The position numbers and the translations under genes are program-made. 9,343 nt of DNA from Chloroflexota bacterium. GTDB lineage: Bacteria; Chloroflexota; Anaerolineae; Promineifilales; Promineifilaceae. Below, one piece after another: positions 6,101 through 9,343 of this stretch (its first letter is position 1; the number at the start of each line of letters is the position of its first letter). The notes beneath the pieces are model-generated. The model saw only the letters and a program-made list of their open reading frames with translations. It did no database searches and was not told the DNA's origin. The stretch is taken from assembly GCA_008501785.1 (NCBI GenBank), contig QQUD01000568.1, forward strand, positions 1-9,343. The letters are read 5' to 3'.

Positions 6101-6946
6101 ATGGCTGATGAACTAATTCATGATCTTCATGATCATGAACACGAGCATGAAGATGATTTTTCGATGGCGTTTATTGATACTGCGGATCGCTTGTCGATGC
6201 TGTTGATCCATGGATTTCCATTGAACAGTGCCATGTGGTCGATGCAGATTGACGATTTGAACAGCTTTGCCCGGATTATTGCACCAGATTTGCGTGGACA
6301 TGGGAATTCAGATGCTGTACCTGGGCCGTATTCGATGACTCAATTGGCGGATGATTGTGCTGATATTATGGGCCATTTGGCCGTGGCGACACCTTTTGTG
6401 GTTGGCGGTCTGTCGATGGGTGGTTATGTGGTGTTTGAATTTTATCGCCGGTATCCAGAGCATGTGGCTGGGCTGATTTTGACGGCAACTCGGGCTGCTG
6501 CGGACCCGGATGAAGCGAAGGCGAATCGGGATGCGGCAGCAGCGAATGTTGCTGAAAATGGCATCAATGATTTGGTTGAGGGAATGCTGCCAAAGCTGTT
6601 ATCTCCTAAAAATTTGGATGATGTTGAGATGGTCTCGTTTGTGCGGGATATTTTGATGAAAACATCGGTTGCAGGAGCGATGGGTGCTTTGATGGCGATG
6701 AAGGATCGACCTGATTCAACACCGACACTTGCTGAGATTGATGTGCCGACGTTGATTATTCACGGGGCAGATGATCAAATTGTGCCGCTGGCAGAAGCGG
6801 AGGCGATGCATAAGGCGATCAAGGGATCGAAGCTGGTTGTGCTTAAGAATGCCGGTCATTTACCCAATTTGGAACAGCCTGATGCATTTAATGATGCGGT
6901 GATTGATTTCCTTGAGGGGATTGAGGCTGGATTGACAGAAGAATGA
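6101..6946 (+). CDS. Alpha/beta-fold hydrolase with a His/Asp/Glu-rich N-terminus
   Basis: This 281-residue protein is a soluble alpha/beta hydrolase. The catalytic triad is visible: S105 in the nucleophile elbow GGLSMGG (102-108), D225 in HGADDQIVP (221-229) and H253 in NAGHLPNLEQP (250-260); HGFP (37-40) supplies the oxyanion hole and APDLRGHGNSD (61-71) is typical. The overall pattern resembles carboxylesterase, 3-oxoadipate enol-lactonase or MhpC-like hydrolases, but the substrate cannot be told. Unusual is the leader HDLHDHEHEHEDD (7-19), a metal-binding-like cluster before the core fold. GGAGG at 6092-6096 lies 4 bases before the ATG, and the gene starts 18 bases after prs, so it is probably the third gene of the aat-prs operon. 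There is no signal peptide. Confidence 0.9.
   Translation: MADELIHDLHDHEHEHEDDFSMAFIDTADRLSMLLIHGFPLNSAMWSMQIDDLNSFARIIAPDLRGHGNSDAVPGPYSMTQLADDCADIMGHLAVATPFVVGGLSMGGYVVFEFYRRYPEHVAGLILTATRAAADPDEAKANRDAAAANVAENGINDLVEGMLPKLLSPKNLDDVEMVSFVRDILMKTSVAGAMGALMAMKDRPDSTPTLAEIDVPTLIIHGADDQIVPLAEAEAMHKAIKGSKLVVLKNAGHLPNLEQPDAFNDAVIDFLEGIEAGLTEE
6126..6139. repeat. Perfect 14-bp palindrome in the start of the hydrolase gene
   Basis: TTCATGATCATGAA is a perfect palindrome 26 bases into the coding sequence, within the His-rich leader. A nearby TTCATGATC (6118-6126) and GAGCATGAAGATG (6143-6155) repeat parts of it. It may simply follow from alternating His, Asp and Glu codons, or act as a dyad or mRNA hairpin near the ribosome site. 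Confidence 0.6.
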
Positions 6947-7028
6947 TTAGCTAAAGCTAGAGGAAAGAGCTAGAGTAATTTAGAGAAATGTTCTTTTCTA
7001 ACTCTATATTCTGAACTGATTACGCTAT

Positions 7029-7087
7029 TTTCCCGGAAGCTATGAAGCAATGGCTTAAGCAAAAATAGCTTCGCAGCTTCCGGGAAA
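7029..7087. repeat. Large imperfect hairpin (REP-like) between the hydrolase and beta-propeller genes
   Basis: TTTCCCGGAAGCT (7029-7041) pairs perfectly with 7075-7087. After two unpaired or weak positions, GAAGC (7044-7048) pairs with GCTTC (7068-7072), leaving a loop that contains the palindrome GCTTAAGC (7053-7060). Neither strand has a U-run after the stem, so an ordinary terminator is unlikely. The shape, GC-rich arms in AT-rich intergenic DNA, resembles dispersed REP/MITE-type hairpins. It lies 23 bases before the next start codon, so it could also influence that gene's expression. Confidence 0.8.
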
Positions 7088-7110
7088 GTCGATAAATTGT
7101 AGGTTAATTA

Positions 7111-8229
7111 ATGACAACAGAGACGGATAGCAGTGCATCGCCTGAGTCTACTCAAATGTCTAGAAGGCAGGGTTGGGTGTTGGTTGGGGCGTTGTTGCTA
7201 TTGTCTCTGGTGTTGTTTTTTATTGATTTTTCGCCATCGGAAGCGGAGCCACGTCAGGTGGCGGAGGCGGCTGGATTTCAGCCGCTGGCGATATTGTCGG
7301 ATGTGGAGATGTCGTTTGCACCGGGGTTGGGGGAGAATACGGCCGTTTTCATTGGCACACTCACCCCTGGCAGCAAGCATCAACTGAATGCTATCGACTT
7401 CACAACGGGCGAGCAGCAATGGGCAGTGACAGGCAGTGATCGGTCTTACCCTTATTTCTGGCCAGAAGAATGGCCCTGGTCATGGCCGCTTCGTTGGGAA
7501 TGGGGACCATTGATTATTGTAGATGATAAAGTTATGGTTGCCGACGCATTTTTGCTAACAACCTCGGTTAATTCCTTTGATGTGACAACGGGAGAGCCTG
7601 GCTGGCAGCGTACGATTGGCACCATCAACGGCAGCAGTATTAGCTATTTGGCCGCTTTAGATGATGAGATTGCATTGCGCATCAGTGTTGAAGGATTTAA
7701 CGAATTTCAAATTCTGGATACAGACGTTGGATTTCGACAGTATCAACGGATGCAAGATGCCAACCATATCTTTTGGGCGGAGCAAGAGCCGCAGCAGGTG
7801 TTCGAAGCGTTTGCCAATCAAATTCGTGTAACGGGTGACAGTGGGTGGCAGCAATCTGTTTCCGGCTGTAATGTGCAGCCGATTTTACTGGCTGAATTGG
7901 TTGTTGTTAAAACAAACAGATGTGGTAGAGGGGAATTTAAGGGGCACCCTGGCGTATTTGCCTTGTCGCGGGCAAATGGGGCGCTGTTGTGGCAATTGAA
8001 CCAGGAGGTTGTCAGTAATCTGGCGGTGGATGGGACACATGTTGTCGGACTCACATCTGAGGCTAATTTGCTTGTGATTGATGTCGGAAGTGGTGCAGTG
8101 TTTAGCAGCTTGCCATTTTCGCCACTCGAGTTTGGTGAAGAGCGTGACTATTTTATTGCAGCACGAGATGGTGTCATTTCCGTTTATTTTGGTGACAGTC
8201 ACGAGCTGATTTTTGTACGATATCAATAA
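7111..8229 (+). CDS. Membrane-anchored PQQ-like beta-propeller protein of unknown function
   Basis: This 372-residue protein has a short Ser/Thr-rich cytosolic N-terminus, one membrane segment (about 21-39) with Arg just before it (signal-anchor topology), and a large outside domain. The domain carries PQQ/quinoprotein-like propeller blades: LNAIDFTTGEQQW (92-104), NSFDVTTGEPGW (154-165), VFALSRANGALLW (282-294) and LLVIDVGSGAVF (320-331). No cofactor-binding or catalytic residues are recognised; such proteins often act as scaffolds, like BamB. Odd is the Trp/Pro-rich segment 112-131, with six Trp residues between blades. C253 and C271 could form a disulfide. Only a weak AGG (7101-7103) precedes the ATG, and the upstream hairpin isolates it from the hydrolase gene. 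Its stop codon is 3 bases from that of the convergent flavocytochrome. Confidence 0.75.
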   Translation: MTTETDSSASPESTQMSRRQGWVLVGALLLLSLVLFFIDFSPSEAEPRQVAEAAGFQPLAILSDVEMSFAPGLGENTAVFIGTLTPGSKHQLNAIDFTTGEQQWAVTGSDRSYPYFWPEEWPWSWPLRWEWGPLIIVDDKVMVADAFLLTTSVNSFDVTTGEPGWQRTIGTINGSSISYLAALDDEIALRISVEGFNEFQILDTDVGFRQYQRMQDANHIFWAEQEPQQVFEAFANQIRVTGDSGWQQSVSGCNVQPILLAELVVVKTNRCGRGEFKGHPGVFALSRANGALLWQLNQEVVSNLAVDGTHVVGLTSEANLLVIDVGSGAVFSSLPFSPLEFGEERDYFIAARDGVISVYFGDSHELIFVRYQ

Positions 8230-8232
8230 ATT

Positions 8233-9343
8233 CTATCTGAAATTGAATTCTTCAAAATGGATGTTGGCAGTGGGTATACCCATGGCTTGTAGCTGGCTGG
8301 AAAAGGCGTTGATGAGGGCGTTGGGGCCGCACAGATAAATTGTTTTGCTGTATAAATCGCCATCGACGATTGTGGTGAGGTGTTTGGGGTGTAAACGGCC
8401 GTTTTCTCCTGACAAATGCAAATGCGCGTTGAAGTTGGGATATGCTTGTGCTGTTTGTTCAAATTCATCCCAAAAAGCGGCATCTTTCCGAGAGCGGGTG
8501 GTGTAGAAGAAATGAATGGGGTATTGAGGATTTTCGTTTAGGTCGCGCATCCAACTGCGGAATGGGGTGACGCCGATGCCGCCAGCAATCCAGATTTGAG
8601 GAGAATGGGTTTGTTTGTAGTTGAAACGGCCGTATCCTCCTTCAATTTTCGCCGCCATACCTGGTTTTGCTTGCTGCTTAAGCGTTGATGTCCAATCCCC
8701 TGATGCTTTGATGGCTAGACGGAGCTGGTTTTCTCCCGGCGCGCTGCTGATTGTGAATGGATGCGGTTCTTTGAGCTGTTTTTCTTCAGGAAAGTGGATG
8801 AATTGGAACTGGCCTGCTTGAAATGAAATAGCTTTGCCATTGGGATTGAGTACCAGTTCGGTAATGGTAGGGGTGGGGTGGTTGATTTGGGCGACGCGGT
8901 AGGAAGACGGCCGTTTTACAAATCGAACAATTACCTGCTTGTAGATATAGGCAATCAACCCTGAGAATGTGAACAAGATCATGTAGAAACCGGGAAGTGT
9001 GGCCATTGAAATCGGCTCGACCCAGGTGAAATGAATGAAGCCCATGAAGAAAAAGATGCCCATCAACCGATGTGTGTTGCGCCATTGGTGGTAGGCGAGT
9101 TTGAGAAGGCGTTTGAGAATAGGGATGCGGGGAGCTAACGTTAATAAAATGAGTAAAGTGATGCCAGAAAGCGCGGCAATACCCATTAAATGACCTGGTT
9201 CATCGGGTGGCAAGTGTAAGAGGACAAGCATGTGGATAAATAGAAAGCTGACGGCGGTGAGTGCCATGCGCCGGTGTGTGACGTACATTTTGTCTAAGCC
9301 ACCGAAATAATCTTCAAGCCAGCGCGGCTTGGTTGCTAAAATC
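8233..9343 (-). CDS. Ferric-reductase/NOX-like flavocytochrome, partial (N-terminus outside window)
   Basis: The frame is open to the window edge, past an internal ATG at 9288, giving 369 visible residues that begin within the family's FGGLDKMYVTHRRM segment. This is a membrane flavocytochrome that passes electrons from NAD(P)H through FAD and two hemes to an acceptor across the membrane. The heme domain (about 1-138) has two histidine pairs with classical spacing: H23 and H37 (14 apart) and H91 and H104 (13 apart), as in gp91phox and ferric reductases. The C-terminal reductase domain shows the FAD motif HPFTISS (194-200), nucleotide-binding GGIGVTPF (254-261), CGPNALINAF (338-347) and the closing HFEEFNF. 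The acceptor could be ferric iron, oxygen or a periplasmic protein; neighbours do not decide. Three ACGGCCGT palindromes lie inside it. Confidence 0.9.
   Translation of the reverse strand, partial: ILATKPRWLEDYFGGLDKMYVTHRRMALTAVSFLFIHMLVLLHLPPDEPGHLMGIAALSGITLLILLTLAPRIPILKRLLKLAYHQWRNTHRLMGIFFFMGFIHFTWVEPISMATLPGFYMILFTFSGLIAYIYKQVIVRFVKRPSSYRVAQINHPTPTITELVLNPNGKAISFQAGQFQFIHFPEEKQLKEPHPFTISSAPGENQLRLAIKASGDWTSTLKQQAKPGMAAKIEGGYGRFNYKQTHSPQIWIAGGIGVTPFRSWMRDLNENPQYPIHFFYTTRSRKDAAFWDEFEQTAQAYPNFNAHLHLSGENGRLHPKHLTTIVDGDLYSKTIYLCGPNALINAFSSQLQAMGIPTANIHFEEFNFR

Larger units (their letters stand above)
1356..8914. repeat. Dispersed palindrome ACGGCCGT (HIP1-like), eight copies across the window
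   Basis: Exact ACGGCCGT copies are at 1356-1363, 1829-1836, 2257-2264, 2665-2672, 7339-7346, 8395-8402, 8626-8633 and 8907-8914. Two further CGGCCG cores are at 4332-4337 and 5460-5465. Most copies have A-rich left and T-rich right flanks, giving a consensus near GAAACGGCCGTTTTC. All are inside genes, in six or more different proteins. The entry spans the first to the last copy; the DNA in between is not repeat. Confidence 0.85.

Overview
The window looks like a chromosomal, mainly housekeeping stretch from a free-living bacterium of moderate GC content, most plausibly a Chloroflexota (Anaerolineae-like) genome. This is inferred from the gene mix: a lipid-linked sugar transferase, a death-like effector-associated domain, Aat, a non-canonical PRPP synthetase, and short heptameric intergenic repeats. 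A cyanobacterium or another phylum is not excluded. I see no rRNA, tRNA, CRISPR array, integrase or transposase, and no gap between genes longer than about 165 bases.

Layout. Bases 1-1920 (minus) hold a GT39/ArnT-like membrane glycosyltransferase whose C-terminus lies beyond the left edge. A divergent gap with a C/T-rich heptamer repeat follows. Then come plus-strand genes: a stand-alone effector-associated-domain (EAD) protein (2063-2452), a DUF423/YgdD membrane protein (2539-2913), a heptamer repeat, a single-domain rhodanese (2990-3349), a strong hairpin (3405-3437), and HMG-CoA lyase (3484-4410). After that, aat (4496-5080), prs (from 5093) and an alpha/beta hydrolase (6101-6946) are packed like an operon. 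After a 164-base gap with a large hairpin comes a membrane-anchored beta-propeller protein (7111-8229). It converges, with only 3 bases between stop codons, on a minus-strand ferric-reductase/NOX-like flavocytochrome (8233-9343) whose N-terminus lies beyond the right edge.

How the genes work together. aat (N-end-rule tagging of proteins for ClpS/ClpAP), prs (PRPP for nucleotide, His and Trp synthesis) and the hydrolase are probably co-transcribed, but I see no shared pathway. HMG-CoA lyase points to leucine or branched-chain acyl catabolism, although no partner genes are present here. The transferase, beta-propeller and flavocytochrome are all membrane-bound or envelope-facing.

The strongest unexplained signal is a dispersed palindrome, ACGGCCGT (extended form close to GAAACGGCCGTTTTC). 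It occurs eight times, always inside genes and in all three codon phases, so it is constrained at the DNA level, much like the cyanobacterial HIP1 element. The second point of interest is the solitary EAD protein, which carries a conflict-system adaptor domain with no effector beside it.
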